From Diphasiastrum complanatum (taxonomy: Eukaryota > Streptophyta > Lycopodiopsida > Lycopodiales > Lycopodiaceae), in contig CM055100.1 of assembly GCA_029204225.1 (NCBI GenBank), positions 30,952,149 to 31,016,148 of the forward strand: 64,000 bases of DNA, read 5' to 3'. Both the position numbers and the translations under genes were made by a program. The notes under the pieces are model-generated. The model saw nothing but the letters and a program-made list of their open reading frames with translations. It had not been told where the DNA came from and searched no databases. Shown in pieces: positions 28,219 through 39,942 of this stretch. Every line of letters begins with the position of its first letter. Positions within the stretch are counted from its first letter, which is position 1.

Positions 28219-30031
28219 ATTGATTTTCTATCATAACTAGAAAATCTTTGAAGCGTTGAAAAACTTCAGATTTTGCCTTCATAGGAAAGATCCATGTAAA
28301 CCTTGAAAAATCATCAATAAAAGTAACGAAGTACTTGCATTTACCAATTGATTTGGTCCTCATTGGACCACATACATCACTATGAATTAAGGCAAACTTA
28401 TCACCAACTTTGATAGTCCCATCAATAGGAAAAGGCTTCCGTTGAAACTTACCAAGTATGCATCCTTCGCATACATGTCCTTCGGGATGCTCCATATTTG
28501 GAATGCCTTCCACCATGTTGAATTTCTTCAACATATTCAAACTTCCAAAATTGAGGTGCCCGTACCTCGCATGCCATAGTTTAGCCAACTCCAATGCATG
28601 TGAATTAGTAGCAACAAGACCAAAGGATGTCAAAGCTTTAGGTTCATAAATATCCAACAAAAACAAACCTCCTCGCAATGTTCCCGAAGCAACAATTAAA
28701 AGCGATCTCTTTGGGTCTTTTATAAGACATTTGTCTTCTTTAAATTCTACAATCAATCCTTGATTCATGATTGTAGAGACCGAAATGAGATTTTTCTTAA
28801 TCTTAGGAACATAAAGTACATTTCGAATGTACTTTTCTTCTCCATCGGGAAGAATGAGTGGTATAGATCCAATGCCTTCAATTGGATAGGAGGTGTTGCC
28901 AACACCTTGAACCTTGCTTCCATCTTTGATTTTCATAAGCTTTGTGAAGACGTCTCTATGGTGGGTCATATGGCGTGTAGCTCCGCTATCAATGGAAGAA
29001 AAAACAACAACCTGCAAGGCTGAAGTAGTGCTGTTTTGTGTTGAAAAACCAACAAGTCGAGAAGTGGTAGAAATCTCATTTTGATTAGAAATGAGATTGT
29101 TAGTGACAAAAGCAAAATCACCATTGAAAGAATCATCCTCCTTTTGATGTTCTAATGAAATCATGGCTGTATTTGTATCAATACCTTTCTCTTTATCCTT
29201 AGTAAGCTTCTTCCTACATTCCTTTATGTGGTGCCCAATCTTTTTACAATAATGGCACTTACCCTTCTTTTTGGATCCTTGATCTTGGCCTTCCTTGGAT
29301 TTTTGATCCTTGGAAGAAGAAAGCTTACCTTTCCACGTGCCCTTACCTTTGCCTTTGGTGAAGAAGGCTTGATCTTCTTGTTCACCAAAATTAATCCTTG
29401 TTTGCTCTTCTTGGAGAAGTAAGCCAACAAGCTCTTCAAAGGAGATTTGCTGTCCCCTAAGAGATATGCTTAAAGTAGACACAAATGGAAGATAGGAATG
29501 AGGAAGCGAATTAAGAGTAATTGAAACAAATTGAGAGTTCTCGACAATTTCGTCAATGCTAAGAAGCTCTTCACGAAGATCCTTGATCTTCATTAAGTGA
29601 TTTGAAACCGTATCACCCTCTTGCATCTTCAATGTTGAGAGTTGATTACGTAGAAAAAGCACTTTCGCCGTATTCTTCACTTGGAACATCTTGGCAAGTA
29701 CTTCCCAAGCACTCTTGGAAGTCTTGCATGATCGAATGTGAGGTAGGATTGATCTCTTCACGGATAGCGCTATGAACGAATGTGCTTGTGCGTCACGTCG
29801 ATCCCACTTCTTTTGTTCTTCGGAAGACACCTCCACATATGTTGAAGAAGTAGCTCTTGATGGTGTAGTAGGTGCCAAACTAGGTGGCCTCTCTTCATCA
29901 CCACTTACCACTTCAAACAAACCTTTAGCAATAAGGAGGTTTTTGATCACGTAGCACCACAAGGAGAAATTAGTTCCATCCAACCTATCTTCATTGAACA
30001 AAGAACCTATAGATTCAGATTCTTTAGCCAT
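28160..30031 (-). CDS. copia-2 gag-protease-integrase N-terminal polyprotein
   Basis: A 623-codon frame from 'MAKESESIGSLFNEDRLDG'. Residues about 10-200 are a copia gag (UBN2-like: 'NFSLWCYVIKNLL', 'LFLRNQLSTLKM', 'FEELVGLLLQEEQTR'). A CCHC knuckle 'CHYCKKIGHHIKEC' lies near 262 and the protease 'SSIDSGATRHM' near 345. The GAG-pre-integrase HHCC is at 480-530 ('LWHARYGHLNF', 'CEGCILGKF'), and the integrase start 'HSDVCGPM' is near 555. The frame is open to 'RRGIH', where a frameshift breaks the catalytic core. It is the best-preserved copia gag here. The polyprotein would form virus-like particles and process itself. Confidence 0.85.
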   Translation of the reverse strand: MAKESESIGSLFNEDRLDGTNFSLWCYVIKNLLIAKGLFEVVSGDEERPPSLAPTTPSRATSSTYVEVSSEEQKKWDRRDAQAHSFIALSVKRSILPHIRSCKTSKSAWEVLAKMFQVKNTAKVLFLRNQLSTLKMQEGDTVSNHLMKIKDLREELLSIDEIVENSQFVSITLNSLPHSYLPFVSTLSISLRGQQISFEELVGLLLQEEQTRINFGEQEDQAFFTKGKGKGTWKGKLSSSKDQKSKEGQDQGSKKKGKCHYCKKIGHHIKECRKKLTKDKEKGIDTNTAMISLEHQKEDDSFNGDFAFVTNNLISNQNEISTTSRLVGFSTQNSTTSALQVVVFSSIDSGATRHMTHHRDVFTKLMKIKDGSKVQGVGNTSYPIEGIGSIPLILPDGEEKYIRNVLYVPKIKKNLISVSTIMNQGLIVEFKEDKCLIKDPKRSLLIVASGTLRGGLFLLDIYEPKALTSFGLVATNSHALELAKLWHARYGHLNFGSLNMLKKFNMVEGIPNMEHPEGHVCEGCILGKFQRKPFPIDGTIKVGDKFALIHSDVCGPMRTKSIGKCKYFVTFIDDFSRFTWIFPMKAKSEVFQRFKDFLVMIENQFGHSTYFEDTTYRPRRGIH

Positions 30032-30430
30032 TTCTGAAAATTCAGCTAATAGTAGATGGGAAAAACAGATTCCAGGCCAAAATCTACTAAAAAATCAGCA
30101 AGATCAAAGCTAAATTAATGAGCACTATAGATTGCAATACACCACATGCAATAGCTCATTCACAAGAAGATATAGGTGGCTGTATTCTGCTAAAATAACA
30201 GAATACTAACTAATGTGCAGGCTTCCAATGAAGCCAAAACCACAACCAAAACTTTTGTGGTAAAATGGTGTGCACTCAATGTGCTAATGGAGCAGATGGT
30301 AGGACCTTCTTCCAGGCTCAAAAATAGAAAAATTTCAGCCACTAAAAATGTTCAAAAACACATTTGTCTTCAAGGTAGATGGGCGCCCTCCTCCAAGAAG
30401 AAGCATGTAATCTAATTTCAATCACATGAA

Positions 30431-32525
30431 AACTAGTTGAGCATGGGCGGCATGACTCCACCTCTATGTCTCCCTAATACTTATTGATCAACAGCAGCTT
30501 CTTTGTGACTCTATGCACCTGATGTAATTGAGTCCATATGCAAATCATGAGGCCTAGGCCTATCTGGGCCGTTGGGCCTACTCCTACCTCTGCAAATGGG
30601 TTGTGCTAATTTGTGTGTGTCTTCCTCTCCACATCTACCTCTGTACTTTCTCTACAACATCCTCCTCTTCCATCCCATCTATCTCTGCCTCCAAAGCTTG
30701 CTGTTCCTCATCCTGATTCGTTATCATCTCCCTCAGTACATCTAGTCTCTCACTCCACTTTGACTGTGGCCGTCTTGACCAGGTGCTACCTAATATCTAG
30801 TAATCAATATTTGCTGTTATGGGTGCAAATGGTGCATTCAAATTCAAAAGAGCAATGCAATATGTCATTATTCACCTCTGTGACCTTACCAACTTTCTTT
30901 AAGCAACGCACAAGTGTCTGGCTGGTGTTGCAAAACATCAACCACACACAGTTTCTATCTGATAATTCATTGCCTATTTGTGCAGATGTGCAAATAAGAG
31001 ACTAAGTGCTCTACTTTTGATTGCAGACTGATACAGAGCAGTGTCGTGAGAGGATGTGAGTGGCAAAAATCTAGGACTTAGAGGTTCTTTTCCCAATAAT
31101 CTCCACCACGTCACTGATTCCACTTGCAGATGTGCTTCCATCCATGTGAGATTGTTGGAATACTTCTCCCCAGAATGCAAGCACCGCCACCTACGTACTC
31201 CCTTCTCATATAAGGTCATGCTCTGCCTCACCCAGATGATTTGAACCTTCACTAACCTCACTAAATATCTGATAAAGATCTCTAAGATTCTTTAACTTAT
31301 AAGAGCATGCTCTGCCTCACCAGATGATTTGAACCTGTACTTTCAAGGCAACCACAATTTCAATGATTTCCTGGTTGTCTTCACCCGTTGATGAGTTCTA
31401 CTGATTTACACTTGAAGGAAAATTTATCTACACCAAATTTTGAGTGGAAGCTTTTGAATAACATTGTTGATTCCTTAGAACATCCAATTTTTCTGACATG
31501 TATATATAGTATATACACCTTCAGTGAGCCTGCTACTGATAACCCTGTGGGGTTTTATTTTGGTAGTTGAAGTTTTCGGAAATGCTAGATATGGCAGCAT
31601 ACTTAGTAGAGCTACTCAAATTGACCATGTATGGTAAAACTAGCGGTTGATACCGTTGGTAGTAATTCCAGAAGGTCCTTGTAGGGATTCTGTTTATGTT
31701 GATAATTGGAGTTTTCTAAATTTCTATATATGGCAGCATTGTTATTGACCGTTTATGGTAAAACTAGCAGTTGATACAGTCGGTAGTAATTCCAGAAGGT
31801 ACTTCAACAAAAGTTAGAATTTTACATCTGACTTTGGTCCACTTTGTACGGTTTTTTACATACAAAAGACAACATTTTGCTGCAGACATCTGACCTTATC
31901 TTAGCTATGCAGTCTAAGCAAATCGTATTACGTTGGCAATCTTTTGCAATAACTTCTAGGAGGTCTTCCTACGTGCCAAGTCTTTAAACTTGGCCTCTTC
32001 ATACAGGTGGATAAAGTTTGCTAGGGAGAACATAGTATGCTTTCTAGAAGTTCTAGATCTGAAATTTATTATTCCACAAGACACTTTCTAGTGTATCTTA
32101 TGTTAGTGATGCTCATAGGGTTGAAGACATACAAAATCATGTAATCAGCTTTACATCTTATAAATTTCTATTATGTTAGCACTCGTGTTTTAACTCATAA
32201 CCCTAGTAGGCTTCTTCGTCTTTGTAGATGTATATATATGAAGTTTGCAAGGGACAAACATGAGATGCTTTTAAGCTCCGTGAACTGTCAATGTGCATAT
32301 GGTTAAAGACAGAACCGTCCATGCACTCAATAAAGACTTTCTACGAGATATAGTATGAGATTGCCAAAATGAGTAGAAGTGTTTATGATATAGTCCATGC
32401 TTAAATGCAACTCTTGGTACCATCATAAATGGAATGATGTGTGATTCAGTAGTTTATATGTTTCTATGTGACATTATACCGAATCTGGGTAACATCAGTC
32501 TGTGTTCACCGGATGTCTTCTGCAG
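30431..32525. repeat. End of intron 1 with local duplications
   Basis: No coding motif. Two local direct duplications are visible. A block of about 35 bases ('atgctctgcctcacc.agatgatttgaacct') occurs at 31,218 and 31,306. A longer one of about 110 bases occurs at 31,565-31,680 and 31,697-31,803 ('atggtaaaactagc.gttgata', 'ggtagtaattccagaaggt'). A frame at 30,613-31,005 has no recognisable domain. Confidence 0.45.
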
Positions 32526-32690
32526 GCCCTGGAGGAAGTTGATAAAAATTTATTGGGGATGAAACAAATGCTTCTTGGTGATGGGGAGACAGAGCCTAGT
32601 GCCGAGCTAGTGTTGCAACTTACACTAGACACCTCGAAGGACGATTTTCTAGAACTTTTGGTGCAGAAATTGCCTAACCTTGGATGGGAG
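32526..32690 (+). CDS. MO25/CAB39-like protein, exon 2
   Basis: 55 codons in phase 0 between a 'ctgcag' acceptor and a donor at gggag|gttggt. The exon encodes 'ALEEVDKNLLGMKQMLLGD' followed by 'GETEPSAE', matching the plant MO25-like consensus 'ALEEVEKN...L.GDGETEPNA', then a stretch ending 'LPNLGWE'. Exon 1 ends 'EVRLLD', which joins exactly. The GTTGGT donor is weaker than the GTAAGT type, but the join to exon 3 ('GRKDTVQIW') fits the family. Confidence 0.85.
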
Positions 32691-32833
32691 GTTGGTCTGC
32701 TAGTTGTTATGAGACTTTCTATACTCAATGTTGAGAAATATGAGAAAATTGTGGTCATAGTTGTTTATTGTGGATGTAATGCTTAGTACAAGCAACTGAA
32801 CTAGTTATGCATTTGGTCTTTCTGCTTGATCAG

Positions 32834-32952
32834 GGCAGAAAGGATACCGTGCAAATTTGGTGTGCACTTTTGAGACCCACTGTAGGGACTAGTCAATCTG
32901 TTCTTTACTACATTGAAAATCACCCGGAGCTGCTCGATTTTCTCATATCTTG
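32834..32952 (+). CDS. MO25/CAB39-like protein, exon 3
   Basis: 119 bases from acceptor 'gatcag' to donor cttg|gtaggt, encoding 'GRKDTVQIWCALLRPTV' through 'YYIENHPELLDFLIS' and ending in phase 2. The family continues with a Cys-Tyr-Asp-Asn motif and about 200 more residues of helical repeat. No such exon is visible between here and the right edge of the window. Either intron 3 is longer than 31 kb, filled with the transposons that follow, or the gene is truncated. The exons themselves contain no stop or frameshift. Confidence 0.8.
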
Positions 32953-33826
32953 GTAGGTATGGATCTCTTTCTTAAACTGTAGTGGTCTTTGAAAAAGGTA
33001 CTTTGCTGTGTTGTAAGTAATCTCCTGCCTCTTTGTTATGTTCAGGAACTATCCTAGATATTTCTAGTATATTTTATTTTGTCTATGTCTCGGTAACTCT
33101 TGTTTGCTTATTATGGTGACTATGGTCCTTGTTTCTTATTTTATTTATCTATTTATTTATTTATACTTCTTCTTGCTGATTGTCATTTGCTTGTTAGTCA
33201 ACACTAGGTCCACCCAAGAGAATCCGAATTCTTTCGAAACCCAGATGGCAATCTATGCTTGGGTATTGATGAGACATAAGCAATGCTGGTTGGCTAATTT
33301 TTTTTTTGTTTTATGCAATTCTATATCATTGTTTTGATATAGATCCTTTGAGTTTTTTGGTTGCATGTATATGTTTTATAAGCTTTACCTTATGACGTCA
33401 CTGACTTCTCAATTTAAATTTGCGAAATTGGATATATATTCTAATTTCAAAAATACATAATGTTTTGTCACTTTAGTGGACATGCAATTTCTTAATGAAT
33501 TTTTGTCCAAGTAGTGGCTAGTTGTATGTTCTTATTGGCATATCTTGAGAGGGTGTGCATGCCCCTATAGCTAATTTGATATTTTACTAATCAAAACTAA
33601 CATATCTTACTCGATGTCATGTAGGTAAGGTTCTTGTTGTTTTGTGATAATTTCCAATTTTTTTTAATCTTTTTCCTACATTTTCCCTTTTGTATCTTTT
33701 ATAACTGGCTTTTTTCTTACAATTGACAAATTACAAATTACAATTTACAATCTAGTAATCTACTATCTACGGTATCTACAAAACTTCAAAATATAACGCA
33801 GTGAATCGGGGAATCGGGCATCAAAA
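32953..33826. other. Start of intron 3 / non-coding
   Basis: AT-rich sequence with poly-T runs and no recognisable coding or repeat element. It follows the exon 3 donor. Confidence 0.4.
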
Positions 33827-34262
33827 TCAACCTGCAGCTGCTAAGGCCTCCCGATGGAGTAGAGTATAGACATCCTCCTCCTCTTCTGATCTTGGTGGCA
33901 AGTCTGGAACCTTTGCCACATCGATCTCATCGGGATTAACCTACGAATATTGAAATTAAACCAAGATTTCGATTCTCAAAAGTAAGTACTAGTAAACGAT
34001 TTAAAAAAAAATAGCAAATTTGAAATGTAAACGTTGAAAGTTGAAACTTGAAGCATGAAGGTTCTTAGTGTAGACTCTACTATCTAGACAAATCATGATA
34101 GATACTAGACTCTATAGAATTCAGATTAATGATTACCTGTACAGGCTCCCCGGTCTCTCTTAGCTTCTTCACAAGCCGTATGTTGGCATGCACAAACATG
34201 AATCTCTCCAGCTGCGCAGTAGAAAGTCTGATTTGACACTGGTTGGCGGAGCAAACCCATCT
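33827..34262 (-). pseudogene. hAT transposase C-terminal exons
   Basis: Two minus-strand exons. 34,137-34,262 encodes 'CSANQCQIRLSTAQLERFMF' and 'HANIRLVKKLRETGEPVQ', like the last part of the hATC dimerisation domain ('N+LS...+E+lvfvh.NlRl'). It ends at a GT donor (ACAG|GTAATC). 33,827-33,940 starts after a 'TTCGTAG' acceptor and encodes 'VNPDEIDVAKVPDLPPRSEE', ending 'LLHREALAAAG' and a stop. Upstream transposase sequence is absent, so this is a fragment. No terminal inverted repeats were found. Confidence 0.6.
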
Positions 34263-35557
34263 CTTGTTTAAAAAAGCTTTTGAAGTTTGTTTGACTTTAC
34301 AATTTATTGCCTTTTTTGAAGTTGCATTGTACCTTAATCATTTTTCTAGTTCTTTTCTAAGTATTTACATACTTCAAGTTTAATTTGAAAAATTGTTCAC
34401 TTACTTTAGTCTTTAGGTAAATTTATGCTCTACTCCTTGCTTTTCACCAATGAATATTGGTCATCTCTTTAGTGGTAAATAACAAAAATAAAAAACTCCT
34501 TTGTGGTCGTGATCAAGTTTTTCTAGGTTGCGCTTCATCAGGTAAATATTTCATAATTTCTTTATGTTCGAGTTCTTGTTTTTGATTGTATCAAAGTCAT
34601 TCATAAAGTAAGTTACGTGATAATTCTTGCCTCTTGTATTCCGAGAAAATTTTGTGTGATTGGTCCAATTAACTTTGTCTCACCATGTTAGAGTCTGAAC
34701 CATACTTGCATGAAGTTTCTTTCTTTTGGTCCTCATAGGATCTAGGGCTTTTTGGTTAGTTTTGTGAAAGACTTTCGGTGTGAGAGGGAGTCAAGTAGTG
34801 CTACTTCGAGAAGTTGAGGTCACTTGATCACATGCTATTGTCAGACTTCAGTGATCATTCAAGTGTAGAAGGTGGACCTATTTAGGTACCTCATCACTTT
34901 AAAACAGCCTCATTAAAGAAATGAGGGGTGTGGTCAACACTAATTTTGACCTTGGACCAATAGCCTTCAGGAGAGCCTGGTCTTAAACACTTGCCTAACT
35001 ACTCAAAATATATTCATTCGCTCTCTTTCTATCAACGCTTCAAAGGTTTGCGCTTCCACCCCTTTACCCATCTTGCTTAGCTCTCGTTGGCATCATCAAG
35101 AGGCTATAGAACACAATTTGGCTACGCACATGCTCATCACATCCACCAACTCCCAATCAGACTAAAATGAACGATAATGGGACTCTCCTATTTGTACAAG
35201 TAGTTCCCACCATAAGGACAGTCCAGGCATAGATCTATGACATGAGGTCGTTGTGCATGATATTTGAAATCCAAAAATTTGACAATCCCAAACATACCTT
35301 CTGAGGCTATCTCAGGTTTGTTGCTATATGTTGACCAATTTATCATAGGAGAGGGAGATGACCATGAATTTCTCTTTTTTTCATAGTGGCATGAGTAGAT
35401 CATGGGAGTGTTCTAATTAGTAGTTAAAAAGGATTTCTTCTTACAACTTTTGGACTCCTTCAATAAAGAAACTTGGCGTTCCTTTCCTCAAAAACTTTTT
35501 CACTTATTGCTCTAATCTGCATGAGCACAAGTCGTTACCTTGATAGTGTTCCCGACG
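34263..35557. other. Non-coding stretch, nothing recognised
   Basis: No recognisable motif. The last few hundred bases could be the 5' part of the LINE that follows. Confidence 0.4.
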
Positions 35558-35830
35558 GCTCTTGCCTATAGGGAGTTGGGGTCCTCGGACATGGGTGCAT
35601 CCCGAGGCCCCATCCACACCAGTTATGTATTGGATTTTGGAACTGTAATGGTATACACTCATCATCTACTGCTGGAGACCTTACGGATCTCATTATAGGG
35701 AGAGACATTCTATTCTTTATGGCACGAGAGTCAGGTTAGAGGACCACCCACATTCTCAAGATACAAATGGAAAGTATATAGGATCGGGATGAGATCTGTG
35801 AACTCGAGGGTGAAGGCCTGTCCTAAAAGT
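35558..35830 (+). pseudogene. LINE ORF2 N-terminus (endonuclease start), fragment
   Basis: One plus-strand register reads 'FWNCNGIHSSSTAGDLTDLI' followed by 'GRDILFFMARES', which corresponds to the opening of an APE-type LINE endonuclease (usually W-N-x-x-G...D-I...E-T/S). A stop follows, and the sequence is then interrupted by about 1.2 kb before the endonuclease resumes at about 37,094. It is probably the same LINE copy as 37,094-39,545. Confidence 0.45.
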
Positions 35831-36109
35831 CTTAAAAGGCCAATAAAGTTATTGACTTATCATTCACATAAAGCTAGTTGAATCAACTTGAATGAAATCA
35901 AAGTAGACTTGAAAATTAAAACTCGAAAACAATGTATCACATAAATTCATTCACATACAGCGGAAGCACTGAGGGGTCAATTACATATACAATGGATTCC
36001 AATAAGGGTCTCAAAATAGGAACATCAACTTACTTCCTTTCAATGATCTTAATTCCATATCTAGCTTATCAGAAGCATAGAAATTCTTCATAAATCTTAT
36101 TTCTTCCGA

Positions 36110-36312
36110 CATGCAATCATGAAGGATCTTAGATACTTAACATGCAAGCATGATGGATCTTAGATACTTGACATGCAATCATGATGAATCATAGATTCTT
36201 GACATGCAATCGTGATGGATCATAGATTCTTGACATGCAATCGTGATGGATCATAGATTCTTGACATGCAATCATGTTGGATCATAGATTCTTGACATGC
36301 AATAGTCTGAAC
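36110..36312 (+). repeat. Minisatellite, about 31-bp unit, six to seven copies
   Basis: Unit: 'gacatgcaatcatgatgg' plus 'atcatagattctt'. Central copies are nearly identical and outer copies drift. Isolated 'gacatgca' units continue to about 36,405. There are no unique spacers between repeats, so it is not a CRISPR array. Confidence 0.85.
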
Positions 36313-36467
36313 TGACATGCATGGTCATTAGGCAATGGATGGTGTGACATGCAAGCTTTAGATCTGACATGCATGGACAATAGGCCACAGATGGCATGAC
36401 ATGCAATGGTACTAATCAACCATTCTTACATATGGATATCAGATTCAAGAACAGACGATGGTTTCGG

Positions 36468-36469
<2 letters not shown>

Positions 36470-36536
<67 letters not shown>
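36470..36536 (+). repeat. (GA)n microsatellite, about 33 units
   Basis: An uninterrupted GA array. The flanks show no LINE 3' end, unlike the arrays at 22.0 and 23.4 kb. Confidence 0.97.
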
Positions 36537-36538
<2 letters not shown>

Positions 36539-37093
36539 TATTGGAGATTCAAATAGCTTTCGAATCCAAATTTGACATAGCATCCCTATGCCATAGCTCC
36601 AAAACTCCTTCTCCAAGCACCTACACACAAAGAAGCAAGAGCAAAAGGAAATCCAAAATGAAAGAATGATCAGGAGGGGGGCGAGTTTCTCCTCTTATAG
36701 GAAGGGGGGAGGCTTGGAGAAGTGGATGAGGTGTTAGTACAAGTGTGAGAGGTGTAAGCGGTAAGTAGAGTGAGGGGGTGAGGTGTATTAGTTAGAGGGA
36801 GTGAATGGGTGATGTGTATTAGCTTGGGAGAGTTACTATGATGATTTGGCATATGAAGTGAGAGTGTAGGAGGCCGCCCCATTCTAGGTGTCAAATAGCC
36901 TAGTATGCATGTGGCAAAGTAGGTGGTACAAGGTTTAATCTTGATCATGAGTACCTGCACATCCCTTCAAAGAGAGGTATGTGTTCATAATACCATCAAA
37001 CATGGTTCATAGAAGATTCTTAGTTCTATAGGTATCAATGCCTGTTACTCAACTCATTAAAGTAATAAATTCATACAATATCCTAAAAGAATA

Positions 37094-39545
37094 TTGATCA
37101 TTGATAATTCTATATCATCAAAGTCTATCTGGGCTTTGAAGCTGGGAAAGTCTTTATTACTTAGGGGCAATTTGTCTCTACAAATTACAAGATCCATGAG
37201 TGGCAGAGGTTCAGGTGGTGTCGCATGCTTATATCGAAAGTCACTACACCCAGTCATGGAGTTCATCAGGCAAGATGAACCGAACATGCACGATATATTT
37301 GGGTTCACAATGCACATCTTAGGATGTGACATTGGCTTGGACATGGATCTCTTTATTGAGGCTTGCTACTTCCCTCTCTCTTCCTATGTGGAGGGCGTCA
37401 ATTCTCCTTATGCTGATCTTTCTGTTGACATTGTCAGATTCACTGATCGAGGGTATGTTCTTCTCACTGGCGATTTTAACGCCAGAACTGCTACGAGACA
37501 GGTTGACTTTCATGATGCTGCTGACCAGTTACGCATACGAGCCATGGATTGTGATGACATGGGAGTTACTAGGATCTCAGCCGAGTATTTGTTGCAGCTA
37601 GGTGAAGCCCATAAGTTAGCCATTTATTATGGCCTAGCTCGTTGGCCTGATTCGAGTAGCTACACGTGCCATCCTCACAGTGGCGGACACAACGTTGTCG
37701 ACTACCTCATGGGGTCACCATCCCTTATACCATTGATATCAAGCTTCTAGATTCTCTCCATTACTCTCTCTTACCACTCTTTTTTGTCCTTCTATTCAGG
37801 TTCTATCTCGCCCTCCACACTCACGCCCCATTCGTTTGCCAATTGTGCACCCAGATATACCTTCACCCACCCTTACATCGCGACTTACTAGGAAGCCCTT
37901 GTTTCACTATTACACCAATTTCTACATGATAGCTCATTTGAGTCATAGGCCGACTTTCTCACCACTTCACTTCATATTGTTGCCTCCATATCATTTCCAT
38001 CGAAGCCCGAAGGACGCCATTCCAGATCTCCTCGTCCTATTCGACCTCATTGGTTTGATGGTGACTACATGCTAAATCCACGGATTCACCCATCTCTATC
38101 GCCCCACGTCCATGTGAGTTCATCTTCTTCACGCCCTACATGATCCAAGAAGCTGCTAAGAAACTGAAGGTTCATCATACCAGAGATATTGAGGACCTTG
38201 AATCAGAACTATCAATCTACGTCACTGCCCCACTTTCTCCCATCTTAGCCACTTTACTCAACCGTGTTGTTCTGGCTGGTTTTCCATCCTCCTGGTGTAC
38301 TGATATTATCCATCCCATTCACAAAAATGGTGAATCCATGAATTCTGATAACATTGTACTATCATGATTGGGCACATTATTGCTAAGTTATATGGCACTA
38401 TCCTTTAGTAAGTTCTAAGGCAGAGATCGGGAGACTATATGCTATGGGTCAGGCAGGATTTCCAACTCACTATTCCAATACTTCAATATTTAGGCTTATC
38501 ATCATCTTCTCTTAATCATAGGCATATTCATGTTTTGCTCACCACTTTCTTGGCACATAGGTTGTTTCCTACATAAGCAGGGACCATGCGTAAAAAGTCA
38601 AGTAAATCGATTTTGCTATTTTGGAATGATGTTGTTCTATTTAATCAGTTAATTATTACATAGAACCTATCTACAAGATGTAAACCGTTGTCTACTTAGC
38701 AAGGTTATTAATTGAGCTCACCTTCTCCTTTTGTATACTATTCAATATATAATAAAATGCTCAGACTAGTTAAAACTTAGGCATATTACTATGAAATCAA
38801 GAAGAGCCATTTAGCCAATTTTCAAAAGATTATTTTGCAATCACTATTATTTCACTTTCTATACCCTTCGAGCTATCATCGAAGAAGCCAAACATAGGAG
38901 ACAGAGGGTTTATTGCTGTTTTATGACTTCAAGAAAGCCTTTGATTCTGTCCCATGTTCCCTTCTCATTCAGATTTGACGAGATCTCGGCTTCTCTACTG
39001 ACACTGTCCTAGCGGTGATGGCACTCTATGAGCGAGTCTTTGGTTGCTTTCGGAGTGACACCCACCATTGGGGTGAAGCAGGGTTGCTCCCTTTCCCCCA
39101 CACTTTTTGGTCTATATATTGATGAGCACGAGAGAGTCATGGAGCAGTGCGGTGATACAGGTCGTAGACTCGGTGACATTCTGATTGCCATCCTCCTATA
39201 TGCAGATGATGCGGCTCTATGACTAGAGAGGGTTTTTAGAGACAATAGACAATCTTCACGATTTTTGCACTAGATGGGGATTGGGGGTTAATACTAAGAA
39301 TATGGTCTTCAATACATCCAAGGTTTTTCATGTAGCGATACGTGCTTACCTTTGACGGACAGCCACTGGAGGTTGTCATCCTACACTTATTTATGAGTCC
39401 TCTTTACTGGTTTTGTATTTAGTATGAGACATTTTACTATAGCTAGACTCGGGAAGGGACACACTTCTCTTGTCCAACTAGAGAGGTTCTGTTTTTTGGA
39501 GATTTATTTGGGATGCGCAGAGTAAGTGTCAGCTTTGCACACGCC
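37094..39545 (+). pseudogene. LINE ORF2 (endonuclease and RT), decayed
   Basis: Frame 37,094-37,750 has endonuclease motifs 'GGVACLYRKSL', 'YVLLTGDFNARTAT' and 'HSGGHNVVDYLMGS' (APE-type D-x-N and terminal His region). Frame 38,140-38,367 has 'AGFPSSWCTDIIHPIHKNGE'. 38,914-38,960 holds a decayed 'LLFYDFKKAFDSVPCSLL'. Frame 39,028-39,222 has 'GVKQGCSLSPTLFGLYIDE' and the polymerase motif 'LLYADDAAL'. The copy ends at about 39,545 within a segment equivalent to 'LERLCFGSHIRDATSKCR' of the LINE at 23.5-25.3 kb, so both belong to one family. The right part is cut off by old gypsy sequence. Confidence 0.75.
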
Positions 39546-39547
39546 CA

Positions 39548-39552
39548 CCAGG
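39548..39552. other. Target-site duplication CCAGG (left)
   Basis: Five bases identical to 45,845-45,849. They flank the two LTRs exactly and prove the boundaries of the young gypsy element. Confidence 0.9.
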
Positions 39553-39910
39553 TGTAATAGATCCTAACACCACAGTAGGGCAAACACTAATTGATCCACC
39601 CAACCTTGCCTACTCCCTGATATAGAGTAAGCCCCTCCTAGCCCAGTGTGAGGACTGGTAGCATGCAACTGCCAAGTGTCGGCCATGTGGCACTGACGTG
39701 GCCGACTGCACGTCGGGACCCAACTGGGGGCCCTATCCTGCTGACAGGGTCCCTAGGCTGTGTTAGGCCCGCCATGGCTATGGACCGTGCTGGGGCACAC
39801 TACTCACACTGTCTTGCCCTGTTGGTCATGTACGCTGGACACGACCCTGACTGTGGTATCTGACCTATCTGTGTTCTCTAGGGTTCGGCACTGGTTACGA
39901 GCTCGTAACA
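39553..39910 (-). repeat. 3' LTR of GyA-young
   Basis: 358 bases. The plus strand runs tgtaatagatcc to gctcgtaaca, so the element strand reads TGTTACGAGC...CTATTACA (TG...CA). It looks identical to 45,487-45,844 over its whole length. Confidence 0.97.
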
Positions 39911-39926
39911 CTCCCTCCCCCTTAAG
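39911..39926 (-). promoter_or_regulatory. Polypurine tract of GyA-young
   Basis: The minus strand reads CTTAAGGGGGAGGGAG, immediately before the 3' LTR. It is the expected primer for plus-strand DNA synthesis and lies 17 bases after the end of the pol frame. Confidence 0.85.
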
Positions 39927-39942
39927 AACCGTCTTGGTCCTC

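Larger units (their letters stand above)
25319..30430 (-). mobile_element. copia-2: Ty1/copia retrotransposon in intron 1
   Basis: Order on the minus strand is leader (30,430-30,032), gag, protease, integrase, linker, RT, [foreign gypsy piece], RNase H and 3' LTR. The family is the same as copia-1. No 5' LTR or primer-binding site is visible to the right of the leader, so the 5' end is truncated or the boundary is eroded. Breaks are a frameshift near 28,200, a stop after RT 'PAGFLVAG', and a substituted segment at 26,475-26,650. Confidence 0.85.
35831..37093. repeat. Insertion in the LINE with minisatellite and (GA)n
   Basis: This block separates two parts of one LINE. It contains a minisatellite (36,110-36,312) and a GA array (36,470-36,536), with no coding motif. 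The element type is unknown. Neither inverted nor direct terminal repeats were found. Confidence 0.4.

Noticed and set aside
30613-31005. 130-codon frame in intron 1
   Set aside because: Pyrimidine-rich, low-complexity start and no recognisable motif. Probably chance.
36110-36312. Possible CRISPR array
   Set aside because: The repeats are directly contiguous with no unique spacers, and the DNA is plant nuclear. It is a minisatellite.
39648-39863. 71-codon frame present twice (also 45,582-45,797)
   Set aside because: It lies entirely inside the two identical LTRs and has no recognised domain. The duplication comes from the LTR pair.
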